Below, piece by piece: positions 16,543 through 25,591 of a stretch of 64,000 nt of DNA. The first letter of the stretch is position 1; every line of letters begins with the position of its first letter. This DNA is from a virus, in IMG/VR virus record IMGVR_UViG_3300025093_000002, positions 1 through 64,000 of that record; one strand, given 5' to 3'. A program made the translations under genes and the position numbers. Under the pieces are notes generated by a model. It had not been told where the DNA came from and did no database searches. It saw only the letters and a list, made by a program, of their open reading frames with translations.

Positions 16543-16976
16543 GCGACAGGCTTCCTGAAAATCACCGCGTATTCACGGTATCCCTGTTTGGCGAGTGCCC
16601 TGCTCCATCCCCGCCGACCTTCAGCCGCCGTAAAATGTGCACCCTGTTCCTTGGCCCACGCTTCGATCGTGCTGCACATCTCCGGCACGCAATTGATGCC
16701 TGCTTCCCCGGCATGGCTCGTCAGCGTCACCACCTTGACGCCCGTCGCATCGACCGTGCGCACATTGGTCAGGCAGAACGAGACGAAGCGGTCCTTCTCA
16801 TCGAGGATCAGCCACAACTGGCGAACCCCGGTCACGATGTCCTGCCCCAGCGATTGAACCGTCACGTCCTCGGGGAACTTGTCGGCCAGCTTCTTCATCG
16901 CAGCCGTCACGTCCTTGGTGAACGGAGCGAGCTGTTCCCACTGCCAGTCCTGCGTATTCACGACGCGATAGGTCAT
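16539..16976 (-). CDS. GNAT-fold virion-region protein (145 aa), gp13-like position
   Basis: Looks like a degenerate GCN5-type acetyltransferase (VRQLWLILDEKDRFVSFCLTNV, then a helix and a C-terminal HFTAAEGRRGWSRAL). T7 gp13 and its relatives share this fold and position after the tail genes. The ATG at 16976 overlaps the stop of the tail-hub gene. Module B has the matching gene at 61532-61972. Catalysis is not implied. Confidence 0.65.
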   Translation of the reverse strand: MTYRVVNTQDWQWEQLAPFTKDVTAAMKKLADKFPEDVTVQSLGQDIVTGVRQLWLILDEKDRFVSFCLTNVRTVDATGVKVVTLTSHAGEAGINCVPEMCSTIEAWAKEQGAHFTAAEGRRGWSRALAKQGYREYAVIFRKPVA

Positions 16977-18433
16977 CGCTGCCCCGACGTGATGGTCTTC
17001 ACATCGACCCCTTGGATGTGGCTCCACTGAGCGCCTTCCTCGATGGTCGAGCGGAACCTGTGGAACCGCCCACGGCTGCGCTTCTTGACCGTTCCGGTGT
17101 TGAAGGAAGGCGATTGCTCGTTCGTCCAGACCACCGGGTCGTTGCGCCGAAAGCGGGTGCCGACCGCGCATGTCAGGCTTGCGGTATCGACAACCGGATA
17201 TTGCTCCATGACGGTCGTGATCTGACCGCCCGTGTCGCCCATTTCCTGCGTCGTCACGACAGCCCGCGCGTTGCTGCCGGAGAAGAACCCGAGGCGGTTG
17301 TCGCGGTCGAAAGCAGCCAGAACCGGCGCTCCGCCCTGCCAGACGCGGCTATCAAGCGAGAACGGCAGCGCGTCGAGACTGGCTGAGATATCCGCAAGCC
17401 CCTCAAGCGTCTGCCCCGGCGTTGCGGCCGGAATGTGCAGGACGATTGACGCCTCGGTCTTCGTCCAGCGCGTCAGGTTCCAGTCGTAGACATAGAAGGT
17501 GTCGTAGTCGCCAAGCCCTGCCTCATCGACCGCGAAATAGACCCGCGAATAGAACGGATCAACAATTCCCCTCATCCGGGCGATGTCGGACGCCTTAAGA
17601 CTTTGGAAGATGGTTCGGTCCACCTTCTCGTAGCCGATGGGCGTCAGGGCCCCATCAGGGCCGATCTGGAACAGCCCGCCCTCGTCTGCATAGAACGCAA
17701 ACGAACCGCGCGTGGCGACGCTCAGGGGCGATTTGGCGCCTCTTGCCTCATGGATCTTCTGGAACGTGAAGACTTCGACCGAACCGGGAACGAACGTCGC
17801 CCTGCGAATGGCTCGCTCCTGGAAGATGAGCGGGTTCGTCGCGTCAGTCGCGCCCTGCACCCGTCCACCATCGGGAAACTGCTGAAAATCGCTGTTCGCC
17901 GTTCCCGGCGTCCACATTTCGATGTTGTTCAGGCCCGACCAGTGAATACGATCCGGGTTGGAAGCCAGCCCGATCAGGACGAGGAAGTCGCCCCACACCC
18001 GAACGCTTGACGCGCGCGGCGGGGAGCCTGCCAGGCTGGCAAATGCTGTGCTGGTCGAAAGGTCGAAGACCTGCGGGTCATTATTCGTGTTGACCGCGAC
18101 GACATAGGGACCGAACTGAGCGAACGACCACGGTGCGCTTTCCGTCGCGCCATAGGTCACGAGCGCCTGAGAGACATCGCCCCAGGCGAGTGTCGTGTTG
18201 TCGAGCAGCCAAAGCTTGTCGGTCGTGCCTGCGAAGATGCGAATGTCGCCGGCCAGCGTGCGCGCCATGAAGGCGTTGAGCGGCTTAGCTTCCATCGCTG
18301 CCGTATACGGCTCAAGGCGCGGGAACGGCATGTAGGAGCCGTCTGCGCAGAGCACGTTCAGGATGCTGCTCGACGTATCGCGGTTCAGATTGCTGACATC
18401 GGGCCGATACTCGGCAATGGGCACCATCACCAT
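16973..18433 (-). CDS. Tail hub / packaged-DNA stabilisation protein, P22 gp10-like (486 aa)
   Basis: A beta-rich protein of the size of P22 gp10 (about 470 aa), located directly after the gp4-like adaptor as in P22. Repeated WGDF/FAQFGPYVVAVN-type strands suggest a beta-propeller-like fold, with a C-terminal beta domain. In P22 this protein closes the portal channel after packaging. The assignment rests on order, size and overall sequence style. Confidence 0.7.
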   Translation of the reverse strand: MVMVPIAEYRPDVSNLNRDTSSSILNVLCADGSYMPFPRLEPYTAAMEAKPLNAFMARTLAGDIRIFAGTTDKLWLLDNTTLAWGDVSQALVTYGATESAPWSFAQFGPYVVAVNTNNDPQVFDLSTSTAFASLAGSPPRASSVRVWGDFLVLIGLASNPDRIHWSGLNNIEMWTPGTANSDFQQFPDGGRVQGATDATNPLIFQERAIRRATFVPGSVEVFTFQKIHEARGAKSPLSVATRGSFAFYADEGGLFQIGPDGALTPIGYEKVDRTIFQSLKASDIARMRGIVDPFYSRVYFAVDEAGLGDYDTFYVYDWNLTRWTKTEASIVLHIPAATPGQTLEGLADISASLDALPFSLDSRVWQGGAPVLAAFDRDNRLGFFSGSNARAVVTTQEMGDTGGQITTVMEQYPVVDTASLTCAVGTRFRRNDPVVWTNEQSPSFNTGTVKKRSRGRFHRFRSTIEEGAQWSHIQGVDVKTITSGQR

Positions 18434-18434
18434 G

Positions 18435-19142
18435 TCAGAACGCCGTCGCCACGATTACGCCCGTACCATTGCGGCGCGAGGTTTCGGCCTTCAGCGCAAG
18501 GTGCTGCTCGTTGTAGTCGTTCAGCGCCTCGGCAGCGAAGTTCGGCTCCTTCAGGATGTTCTTGTAGAGGATGTATTTCGCCCGCGCCTTCAGTAGGTCG
18601 AATGCCTCGACCAGCCACGCATTGCTGTCAGACGGGTCGGTGATGGGCGTCAGGCGATAAGGCCCAAGCTGCAAGCGAATAGTGAACGAGGTTTCGCCGG
18701 GGATCGGATAGAGCCGGATTTTCTGGTCGTAATAGGTGAACGCATATGGCTCGCCCTTCGATGCCGAATTGTCCGACAGGCTCTCCATGTCCTGCTGACG
18801 CCATCGCAGGAGCGTCGTGCGCTGGCCCTGAGCGTCCTCGCTCCAGGCCGCGACAATGCCGCCAAGGCGCGGGATTTGGGCATTATCCGCAGCGCCATAG
18901 AACTGCTGGTTCTCAACCGTCGCAAAGGTCACGTCGCGCGTCTGGTTGAAATAGTAGATTTCACGCTCGCAGAAGCGGATGGCCTCGAAAATGGCCGTCT
19001 GGATTTGCGCGGTGTATTCGCTCGTCGTGTCGTCAATCTCATCCGCGATCTGGGTCACGAGATTGGAGAACGAGGGCGTCTCGTTGGGAACGAGGGGGCC
19101 GATGGAGTCGATTGGACCGCCGGTCGTGACCTGGATAACCAT
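18435..19142 (-). CDS. Head-tail adaptor, P22 gp4-like (235 aa)
   Basis: Helical N-terminus (SNLVTQIADEIDDTTSEYTAQIQTAI, then FCEREIYYFNQTRDV) and a beta sandwich with YYDQKIRLYPIPGE, followed by a long C-terminal helix (EAFDLLKARAKYILYKNIL): the pattern of phage adaptor proteins that dock on the portal. It overlaps the upstream small gene as TAATG. Lies between coat and hub genes as expected. Confidence 0.7.
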   Translation of the reverse strand: MVIQVTTGGPIDSIGPLVPNETPSFSNLVTQIADEIDDTTSEYTAQIQTAIFEAIRFCEREIYYFNQTRDVTFATVENQQFYGAADNAQIPRLGGIVAAWSEDAQGQRTTLLRWRQQDMESLSDNSASKGEPYAFTYYDQKIRLYPIPGETSFTIRLQLGPYRLTPITDPSDSNAWLVEAFDLLKARAKYILYKNILKEPNFAAEALNDYNEQHLALKAETSRRNGTGVIVATAF

Positions 19143-19315
19143 TATTGCACCTCAGGCTTGTGGCGGGTGGCCCATGTGTTGACGGGCGTCAGGTCGTCGC
19201 TCGGAAAGCGCTCGTAAACCCAGCCCTTGGACGTGCGGATGCGCACCGTCACGAAAGGCCCGTTGTTCAGAATTGTCGCATTGTGGAAGCCGAGAGAGGC
19301 CAGATGCTCAAGCAT
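19142..19315 (-). CDS. Small structural-region protein (57 aa)
   Basis: A short frame with clear coding style (TVRIRTSKGWVYERFPSDDLTPV) and overlapping junctions on both sides (8 bp with the zinc-finger gene, TAATG with the adaptor gene). Function unknown; its coupling suggests dosage linked to the adaptor. Confidence 0.65.
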   Translation of the reverse strand: MLEHLASLGFHNATILNNGPFVTVRIRTSKGWVYERFPSDDLTPVNTWATRHKPEVQ

Positions 19316-19460
19316 TCGCGCCCTCGCAGGACTTCACATGAAAATGCAGGCCGCGACCGATGTGCTTGCCGCACTTCGCGCAGTGGCCCTTGATGACGGG
19401 TTCGGGCTTCTTCGGTGGCGTGAAGTCCACCAGGCACCAGTCGGTATCAAGATCGATCAT
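19308..19460 (-). CDS. Small zinc-binding-type protein (50 aa)
   Basis: Contains Cys-x2-Cys followed by His and Cys (GHCAKCGKHIGRGLHFHVKSC), a compact zinc knuckle. An excellent ribosome site (AGGAGG) precedes the ATG. It lies within the head-assembly block between the 131-residue protein and the adaptor. Function unknown. Confidence 0.65.
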   Translation of the reverse strand: MIDLDTDWCLVDFTPPKKPEPVIKGHCAKCGKHIGRGLHFHVKSCEGANA

Positions 19461-19511
19461 GTGGCCTCCTGAAGGAAGGGCGGGGCGACCCGGAAGCCGC
19501 CCCGCTTAGTG

Positions 19512-19907
19512 TCACTGATCGTTGTCGGGGATGTAGGCGATGATGACCTCAAGCGCGCCCGCCGAGGGGGCCGTGCCTGCGCTCAACGTCGCCGTAATCG
19601 TGCGCTCTGCCGGCACGAGCAGGGCCGTTTCCACGTCAAGCTCGATCTGGCCTGCCGTGGAGAGAACCAGTGCCGATGCGTACTCAGCCGCAGCACCGGC
19701 ATAGCCGATGTCCAGGGTCTGGGCGGCTGTGCCTGCGAACGCCGTGGTGACAAATGCACCAGAAGCGTTCGGAACAATCAGCGCGCCAGCCGGCACGGTG
19801 CCGACATCGACCGAGAGAGTGCCGTTCCACACCATGCTCTTGCGAAGATAGTGGACGGCCTGGAGGGCGAGCTGACGGCCCACCTTACCGGGTTCGTTAG
19901 TAGCCAT
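19512..19907 (-). CDS. Probable head decoration/accessory protein (131 aa)
   Basis: Small, beta-rich, with many Ala/Thr/Val and few charged residues (AGALIVPNASGAFVTTAFAG, LLVPAERTITATL), encoded directly after the major coat gene with a good ribosome site. Decoration or cement proteins have this size and location. No specific family recognised. Confidence 0.55.
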   Translation of the reverse strand: MATNEPGKVGRQLALQAVHYLRKSMVWNGTLSVDVGTVPAGALIVPNASGAFVTTAFAGTAAQTLDIGYAGAAAEYASALVLSTAGQIELDVETALLVPAERTITATLSAGTAPSAGALEVIIAYIPDNDQ

Positions 19908-19919
19908 GTTCAGGCCTCC

Positions 19920-21029
19920 TTATGCCGGGTTCGCATACGAAGACACGACGATGACACCGAAGTCCGTGCTATCGAACACGGTCTTCTTCATGCCAAAGAC
20001 GGTCTTTGCAGCGACACCGAGTTCGCGCTGATAGTCGAAGGTTTCTTCCACCAGCTTGTACTTGGACGGGGAGAACTTCATGCCGAAGGCCGCGACCATC
20101 GACTGAGCGCCCAGAAGCACGGCACGGCGAACCGTGGTGATCTGCGCACCAGTGGACGAGTTCACGCCGGGAACGACATGCTCGGACTCGCGAAGGACGA
20201 CACCGTTGTATTCGCCCAGAGCGCCCGAATAGATCGGGTTGTTCTGGCGCGAGCCCTGATAGACGGCCTTGGTGATGTCGAGCCACTGGCCGGTCGAGGT
20301 GTTCGTGCGAAGCGAAGTCACCTGCGTCGGGTGGAGGTACATCACGTATTTGTCCGAACCGTCGATGCGGACGGGACGGATCTTCGGGTTTGCCAGCTTG
20401 GCGCGCTCGACGGCCTTGTCGATGAGCTGGATGTTGAACACGTCTTCTGCGACGATATCTTCATCCGCGTCGTTGGTGGCCGGCGAAGTCGCGTCTGCCC
20501 ACACATGGCGGGAAGCGGACGGTGCGATCGGCGCATTGAAGCCGTAGTGAACCGGCGACATGGCAATGGTGCGGCCTTCGAACGCCATCGAGGGAGCGGT
20601 GAAGCCACCCCAATGAACGAACGCCGTCATCGACATGCGGTCGGCATACCAGTCGACGAGACCGGCATTGGCTTCTTCGCGCAGGTTGAACGGAACGCGC
20701 TGAACGTCGATGGTGCCTTCGTTCTTCACGCGAACCGCGTGCGCGAGTTCGTTGATGAGGATCGCGTCGGAATAGGTCGCCAGTGCCTCTTCGTTGCCTT
20801 CGAGGATGGTGCCTTCCGAAACGCCGTCACCGACGAGCTGCCGGCGCAGGCCAAAGGTCACGCGGTCGCCCGCGCCCTTCTGGGTTTCATCCTTGAGCTG
20901 GATGATGGAGCTGGAAGAGGTGCCGATGAGCGGAGCAATCGCGGTGGCCTTGCTGACTTCGACAGCCAGTTTCTTGGACCAGAGCTTGACGGCAAGCGCA
21001 TCGTTCACCCCATAGGTCGTAACGGCCAT
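19920..21029 (-). CDS. Major capsid protein, N4-gp56 family type (369 aa)
   Basis: The N-terminal half (LWSKKLAVEVSKATAIAPL, GDRVTFGLRRQLVGDG, ILEGNEEALATYSDAI, RVKNEGTIDVQRVPF) has the pattern of the N4-gp56/DUF4043 family of HK97-fold capsid proteins. It is the shell subunit. It follows the scaffold gene, separated by about 160 bp with two hairpins (21119-21168). About 60 residues shorter than P22 coat, consistent with a coat lacking the P22 telokin-like insertion. Confidence 0.85.
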   Translation of the reverse strand: MAVTTYGVNDALAVKLWSKKLAVEVSKATAIAPLIGTSSSSIIQLKDETQKGAGDRVTFGLRRQLVGDGVSEGTILEGNEEALATYSDAILINELAHAVRVKNEGTIDVQRVPFNLREEANAGLVDWYADRMSMTAFVHWGGFTAPSMAFEGRTIAMSPVHYGFNAPIAPSASRHVWADATSPATNDADEDIVAEDVFNIQLIDKAVERAKLANPKIRPVRIDGSDKYVMYLHPTQVTSLRTNTSTGQWLDITKAVYQGSRQNNPIYSGALGEYNGVVLRESEHVVPGVNSSTGAQITTVRRAVLLGAQSMVAAFGMKFSPSKYKLVEETFDYQRELGVAAKTVFGMKKTVFDSTDFGVIVVSSYANPA

Positions 21030-21118
21030 TGTGGCCTCCTATGAGAGATGTTGATGTCGTGGGTTGCTGTCGCTGTGACGCTGCGATCGGGCGAAGCCAG
21101 TTGACCCATTGGCGTGGG

Positions 21119-21168
21119 GCGCTGATGCGTTCAGCGCGAGACGAAAGCCGCCCTTTGAGCCGGCGGCT
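21119..21168 (-). promoter_or_regulatory. Paired hairpins between scaffold and coat genes
   Basis: On the minus strand two stems follow each other: AGCCGCC/GGCGGCT (21146-21168), then GCGCTGA-ACGCA-TCAGCGC. The second has the same ACGCA loop as the hairpin at 22199-22215 but a different, still perfectly paired stem. The linker (TTTCGTC-like) is also shared. Possible partial terminator plus RNA element setting coat:scaffold ratio; function inferred. Confidence 0.5.
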
Positions 21169-21188
21169 ATTTGCTCAGTTCGTTGCGG

Positions 21189-22163
21189 TTATCCCGCACC
21201 CATCATGCGCTCGAACCTGCGAGCGTTTTCGGGGCTCTCCATCCATGCGGAAAACTCTCTGTCCGACATGGAGGCAACGGCTTCAGGCGAAAGCGGGTCG
21301 TTCCCGCCCTTGCCAGGGTTCGCGGCAATGGTACGCGCCGCATTCTGGGCCTCGGCCACCTTTGCGAGGTTGCCGGGCAATTCGGTGTGCTTCTGCGCCG
21401 GCTGTTCGGCTGGCTTGTAGCCGTAGCCCTGCGCCAGCTCGTAGATGAACTGTGCCGACGACATGTTCTGCTGCTTGGCAGCGATGACGATCTGCTTCAG
21501 CTCGGCTTCGATCTGCGCATTGCGCGCCTTCGGGTCGGAGAACCGTGCGTCCACCTTGCCGAGTGCCTGAAGCTGCGTGTCGCGGAACTGCGAAAGCCAC
21601 TGCGCCGCGTTCGGGAAGTCCGCATTTTCCTGCACATAGGACCGCGCGTCGGTTTCCCAGGCGCTCCATATCTGCTGTTCGGCCTGTGTCTCCTGCTGGC
21701 GGGCCTGCTCTGCCTGTTGCCGCTCCTGTTCGGCCTTCTGCGACTGAACTAGCCTGTCCTGCGTCCATTTCAGGGCCGCGAACACGTCTTCGTTCGGGTC
21801 AGGCGGCGTGTCGTCGTTCTTGGCTTCCTGTTGGGGCTGTTGGGCCTTGAGAAGCGTGTTCCAGCGGTCTTCCATGACCGCCTTGAACTGCTTCAGCCCC
21901 TCAAGCTCGCTCTCGACGGCCTTGCGGCGTTCCCGCTCCTGATGCAGCGCACCGTGCGGGACGAACTTGCCCTTCTCGTCGCGAGGCGTTTCGACCTGTT
22001 CCGCGACTTCTTCCGTGGTTTCGACCTGTTGCGTCTCGACCTCGGCTTCCGGTGCTGCTGCGCCTTCGTCCTTGACCTCGACTTCAGTCTCGCCGCCCGT
22101 CTGGAAGTATGCCTGTTCGGCGTCGGAAAGAGCATCGCCCCCGACGTTGTTTTCGTCTGCCAT
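21189..22163 (-). CDS. Scaffolding protein (324 aa)
   Basis: Highly acidic, Gln/Glu-rich and helical, with a long coiled-coil region (about residues 75-175) and a C-terminal helix (DREFSAWMESPENARRFERMM) ending in a small basic patch, the layout of P22-type scaffolds that drive procapsid assembly. Lies between portal and coat genes as in P22. Length is close to P22 gp8 (303 aa). Confidence 0.75.
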   Translation of the reverse strand: MADENNVGGDALSDAEQAYFQTGGETEVEVKDEGAAAPEAEVETQQVETTEEVAEQVETPRDEKGKFVPHGALHQERERRKAVESELEGLKQFKAVMEDRWNTLLKAQQPQQEAKNDDTPPDPNEDVFAALKWTQDRLVQSQKAEQERQQAEQARQQETQAEQQIWSAWETDARSYVQENADFPNAAQWLSQFRDTQLQALGKVDARFSDPKARNAQIEAELKQIVIAAKQQNMSSAQFIYELAQGYGYKPAEQPAQKHTELPGNLAKVAEAQNAARTIAANPGKGGNDPLSPEAVASMSDREFSAWMESPENARRFERMMGAG

Positions 22164-22198
22164 GTTTCACCATTGTGCCCGTATCGTGGGCCATTCGA

Positions 22199-22241
22199 AG
22201 CGTGATGCGTTCACGCGGACGAAGCCAGCCGTGATGGCTGG
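22199..22241 (-). promoter_or_regulatory. Paired hairpins between portal and scaffold genes
   Basis: On the minus strand CCAGCC/GGCTGG (22225-22241), then linker CTTCGTCC, then GCGTGA-ACGCA-TCACGC. Directly follows the portal stop. The arrangement mirrors that at 21119-21168, including the ACGCA loop, with compensatory stem changes. Confidence 0.5.
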
Positions 22242-22243
22242 AA

Positions 22244-24286
22244 TTACTTGGCCGACGACGTGCGCCGGGTATTCGCGTTCTGCTGTGCGATTTCGTTGGC
22301 GCGAGCCTTGGCCGCGATCTGCATCAATTGCAGTTCGGCCTTGCGCTCGTCCATCGCCATCTTCAAATCGGCCTCGCGCTGCTTCATGAACAGGTCGATA
22401 CTGTCCTTCTGGATCGCCATTTCGTTCTTGGCCTGGTCCATCTGCAAATCAGCGGCCTTGCCGGCCATGTCCATCTCGTGCTTCTGCTGCTCTGCCATCA
22501 TCTTCACCTCTTCAGGCGAAGGCGGCTGGTTCTGAGCGGCCTGCTGCTGCGCTTCCATCGCCTTGCGCGTCCAACGATCGACAAGCGATGCCGGCAGCGG
22601 CGAATACTTCAGCACCTCAAGCGCGCTTTCCGGCGTCATCAAGTCCTTCATCATCGGCAGCATCTGCATGATGATCTGCCACGTCCGTTCCTTCTCGTTC
22701 GGGCTGGACGGCGCATCATCGACAATGATGTCGTAGGTCTTGTCGGCAATGCTCTCCTTGGTGAGCGGGACGTATTCCTTCTTGTCGTCGCCAACGATGC
22801 GGATCAGGCGCCCGTCGCTCAGATGGTTCTGGATCAGGAACAGCATCACGCGGCCCTGACGCTTGCGATAGCGGCGAAGGCTGTTGAACAGCGAGGCCAA
22901 GAGGTTCAGCGAGGACTGGCGGCGCTGGTATTCGAGCACACCGGCCTGATCAACCTCACGCGTGCCAAGGAACTCCTGCGACAGGCCCGTAACCTGGCTG
23001 ATGGCTTCCTTGCTCTCCTGGAAGAGCGTGAAGAACCCTGCCGGGAACTGCGCCTGCGGCTTCTCGATGAATTTCGGAGCCGCGCCGGACAACGAGCCCT
23101 TGGTAAACCACGTAATCTCGTCAGCCCTTGCCCAGCTCAATTCGGCCTGGTTATCGTCCTCGAACGCGCCACGCTCTGCCGCTATGCCGCCCTTCGACTG
23201 GCTATTGAGCAGGAACATGACCTGGCTGAAATACTTGTTCGACCAGCGCTGCGGATCCTTGGCCGTGCGCACGATGCCGTAGAACTGGCCCTTGATCTTG
23301 TCGCGATAGCCGGTGACGCACTCCCAGCCGAACAGCCCGGCGGGCACCAGCGGCTTGTCAGGCTCGCCAAGAACCTCACGGCCGATGAATGCACGACGCA
23401 CGACCTTGCGCGTCTGGCGCACCACCGGGAAGCCGGGAATGTCCTTGCGGATAAGCTGCACCTGACGCTCGTCATACTCGCGCGGTTCGCCCGTCATCAT
23501 GTCGGGGCCGCGATAGTAGACCTCGCGCTCAAACCAGCGGCATTCGACAATCGTGCAGTTCTTCGACCGACCTAGCGCCTGATCGACATACTCGCCCTGT
23601 TCGCCCTCATAGCGGTCGGCAGAGTCCTGGTCGTGCGGGTCGGTCGGGTCATTCGAAAGCGTGACGGCCCAGCCAGCGTGCAGCATTTCCTTCGGCACGT
23701 CAGGAAACATTTCCCGCGCCTTGGAGTAGGGCATCTCGTCCACGTACCAAAGGCGCTCGGCATCCTGAAGGTTCGGCTTAACCGCGTTGCAGTCCCATGC
23801 CATCTTCAGGCAGTTGAGGCGGCGAACCTTGGGCGCGCCGTCAGGGTCTTCCTCGAAATCAAGGCTCGTGTCCGTCCAGCCCATGCCGGAAATGACCGCA
23901 TCCTCGAATGCGTCCGACTCTTCGTCCTCAGCCTCGGTCTGGTCGCGAAACCACTCGGCAGCAGACGACAGCAGTTCGTTGGCCTGCGCATCGCCCATCT
24001 CGCGAGGGATATACTGGACCTCACGGCGATTGTTGATTTCCGAGCCGACGACCGCGTTCACCAGCGGCGCAACGCGATTGAACGTCATCGCCGGCCGGTT
24101 CTTGGCCCTCAGTTGGTCGAGGTCGTCCTTGTTCCACTGGTCGCCGGCATAGAACTCAAAGTCTTCGCGGGCTTCCTTGCGCCATTCCAGCACGTGCTTG
24201 ATGTCGTCCTTGAACCACGACTTCAGGCGCGCGGACAGTTCGTCCTGCTCTTCGGCATCGCGGGTGACTTCGTATTCTTCAGCCAT
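22244..24286 (-). CDS. Portal protein, P22-like (680 aa)
   Basis: The dodecameric ring through which DNA enters and leaves the head. The N-terminus (EWRKEAREDFEFYAGDQWNKDDLDQLRAKNRPAMTFNRVAPL) and the NRREVQYIPRE region are characteristic of the P22-type portal family; the last 130 residues form a long Gln/Glu/Lys-rich helix like the P22 barrel. Length is close to P22 gp1 (725 aa). Starts one base before the terminase stop region. Confidence 0.9.
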   Translation of the reverse strand: MAEEYEVTRDAEEQDELSARLKSWFKDDIKHVLEWRKEAREDFEFYAGDQWNKDDLDQLRAKNRPAMTFNRVAPLVNAVVGSEINNRREVQYIPREMGDAQANELLSSAAEWFRDQTEAEDEESDAFEDAVISGMGWTDTSLDFEEDPDGAPKVRRLNCLKMAWDCNAVKPNLQDAERLWYVDEMPYSKAREMFPDVPKEMLHAGWAVTLSNDPTDPHDQDSADRYEGEQGEYVDQALGRSKNCTIVECRWFEREVYYRGPDMMTGEPREYDERQVQLIRKDIPGFPVVRQTRKVVRRAFIGREVLGEPDKPLVPAGLFGWECVTGYRDKIKGQFYGIVRTAKDPQRWSNKYFSQVMFLLNSQSKGGIAAERGAFEDDNQAELSWARADEITWFTKGSLSGAAPKFIEKPQAQFPAGFFTLFQESKEAISQVTGLSQEFLGTREVDQAGVLEYQRRQSSLNLLASLFNSLRRYRKRQGRVMLFLIQNHLSDGRLIRIVGDDKKEYVPLTKESIADKTYDIIVDDAPSSPNEKERTWQIIMQMLPMMKDLMTPESALEVLKYSPLPASLVDRWTRKAMEAQQQAAQNQPPSPEEVKMMAEQQKHEMDMAGKAADLQMDQAKNEMAIQKDSIDLFMKQREADLKMAMDERKAELQLMQIAAKARANEIAQQNANTRRTSSAK

Positions 24287-25591
24287 TTACGATGCCATCC
24301 ATGATGTGTTGCGTGACGAGCCAAAGCCCTGGTAGCGGCCCTTGATGGCCTGCTGTCGCGGTTGCTCGTAAGCCACGCACATGAGGCCGAACGCATCGGC
24401 GCCGTGCGATGACCAGTCGTGCTCAGGACCAAGCCCGACGCCGCGCTGCTCGTCTTTCTTCTCGTGATACCAGCCAAGGGCATCGAGCCCCGCTGACGTT
24501 GTTTCCTCGTTGAACCAGATGGACGGGAACAGTCGCCTGCCCGCCTCGACGCGCTTCAAGGCCGCGCCCTTGCCCTGGTTCTGGATCGTCTCTGTCGTGA
24601 AGCCTGCAGCCTCGATGTGGTCCTGAAACCGAACCGCGCTCACCATGTCGTGACGTGCGCCATCGTGAGGAAGAACGCACAGCGCGTTGTCGTAGCCCTT
24701 CGACCGCAGCCAGTTCAGATGCGCCTCAAGCGGCTGGCCTTCAGCCTCGTAGTAATCCAGCACCCTGATTTCACGGCCGACAAACTGAGCAACCCAGATG
24801 GCTGTCGCATCCCTGACGCCGATGTCCCAGAATGCCTTGAATGGAAGAACCGGGTCTTTCGACACGCGGCCGACGCGCTGTTCCTGCCGAGCCGTCGTGA
24901 TAGCCTCTGCGTAGTAGGCGCCCTCGATGAGCGTCTTGAAATCGCCTTCCCAGATGTGTGGATACTGGTCGGGACGCTTCTTCCTGTCCTCCTGACGCTC
25001 TTTCTCAAGCACCTCGGGAAACCACGGATTGTCCGACCAGTTGATTTCAACGATCTTCGAACCCTCAGGCGGGTTTTCTCTGAACCTCTTGTGCGTCGCG
25101 CTGTTCTTGCGCTCAGGGTTGTAGGTGACCCAAATCTCCGAGTCATGCTCGCGAACGGTCGGGACGACCTTGACCCACGCAGCTTCCGAAACCGGCTCTG
25201 CCTCATCCACCCACAGCAGATGGATTTGCGACTTCGACTTGATGCTGTCGAGGTTGTGCCGAAGACCGATGAATGCAAACGAGATGCGCCCGTCGATCGT
25301 GCGAATGTATTTCTCGCCCACGTCGTAGTGAGCAGCCAGCCACGGCTCGGATGCAATCGCGGCCTTGACCTCGGCCATCGAGCTTTCGTCCAGCGAGTTC
25401 ATGAACTCACGACCGCAGACGATGACGCCCGACTTTCCTTCCTGGCTGAGCTGGTAGCCCTTAACCGCCGCCATCTTGGCGAACGAGCGCGTCTTTCCTG
25501 AACCACGCCCACCATATGCCCCACGATACCGCGCCTCGCCGGCAAAGACCGGGATCAGCTTTGGCGGCAGCTCAAGTCGAACGCTGGTCAT
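24287..25591 (-). CDS. terL: Terminase large subunit (434 aa)
   Basis: The packaging motor. The ATPase domain has Walker A at residues 27-34 (GGRGSGKT) and Walker B LLWVDEAE. The C-terminal RNase H-like nuclease has its acidic residues in WDIGVRDATAIW and near HGADAFG. The size and motifs fit the Terminase_3 (PBSX/P22-like) group. It overlaps the small-subunit gene by 20 bp. Together with the P22-like portal this suggests headful packaging. Confidence 0.92.
   Translation of the reverse strand: MTSVRLELPPKLIPVFAGEARYRGAYGGRGSGKTRSFAKMAAVKGYQLSQEGKSGVIVCGREFMNSLDESSMAEVKAAIASEPWLAAHYDVGEKYIRTIDGRISFAFIGLRHNLDSIKSKSQIHLLWVDEAEPVSEAAWVKVVPTVREHDSEIWVTYNPERKNSATHKRFRENPPEGSKIVEINWSDNPWFPEVLEKERQEDRKKRPDQYPHIWEGDFKTLIEGAYYAEAITTARQEQRVGRVSKDPVLPFKAFWDIGVRDATAIWVAQFVGREIRVLDYYEAEGQPLEAHLNWLRSKGYDNALCVLPHDGARHDMVSAVRFQDHIEAAGFTTETIQNQGKGAALKRVEAGRRLFPSIWFNEETTSAGLDALGWYHEKKDEQRGVGLGPEHDWSSHGADAFGLMCVAYEQPRQQAIKGRYQGFGSSRNTSWMAS

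Noticed and set aside
16539-17171. Longer start for the GNAT-fold protein
   Set aside because: The extension is antisense-style and overlaps the tail hub end; ATG 16976 overlaps the hub stop in the usual ATGA manner.
19509-21044. Long plus-strand frame (511 codons) across the coat gene
   Set aside because: It lies opposite to a recognised capsid gene; His/Arg/Asp-rich composition is that of an antisense frame in GC-rich DNA.
22328-23575. Long plus-strand frame opposite the portal gene
   Set aside because: Shadow of the portal; Arg/His/Leu-rich with no ribosome site and no domain.
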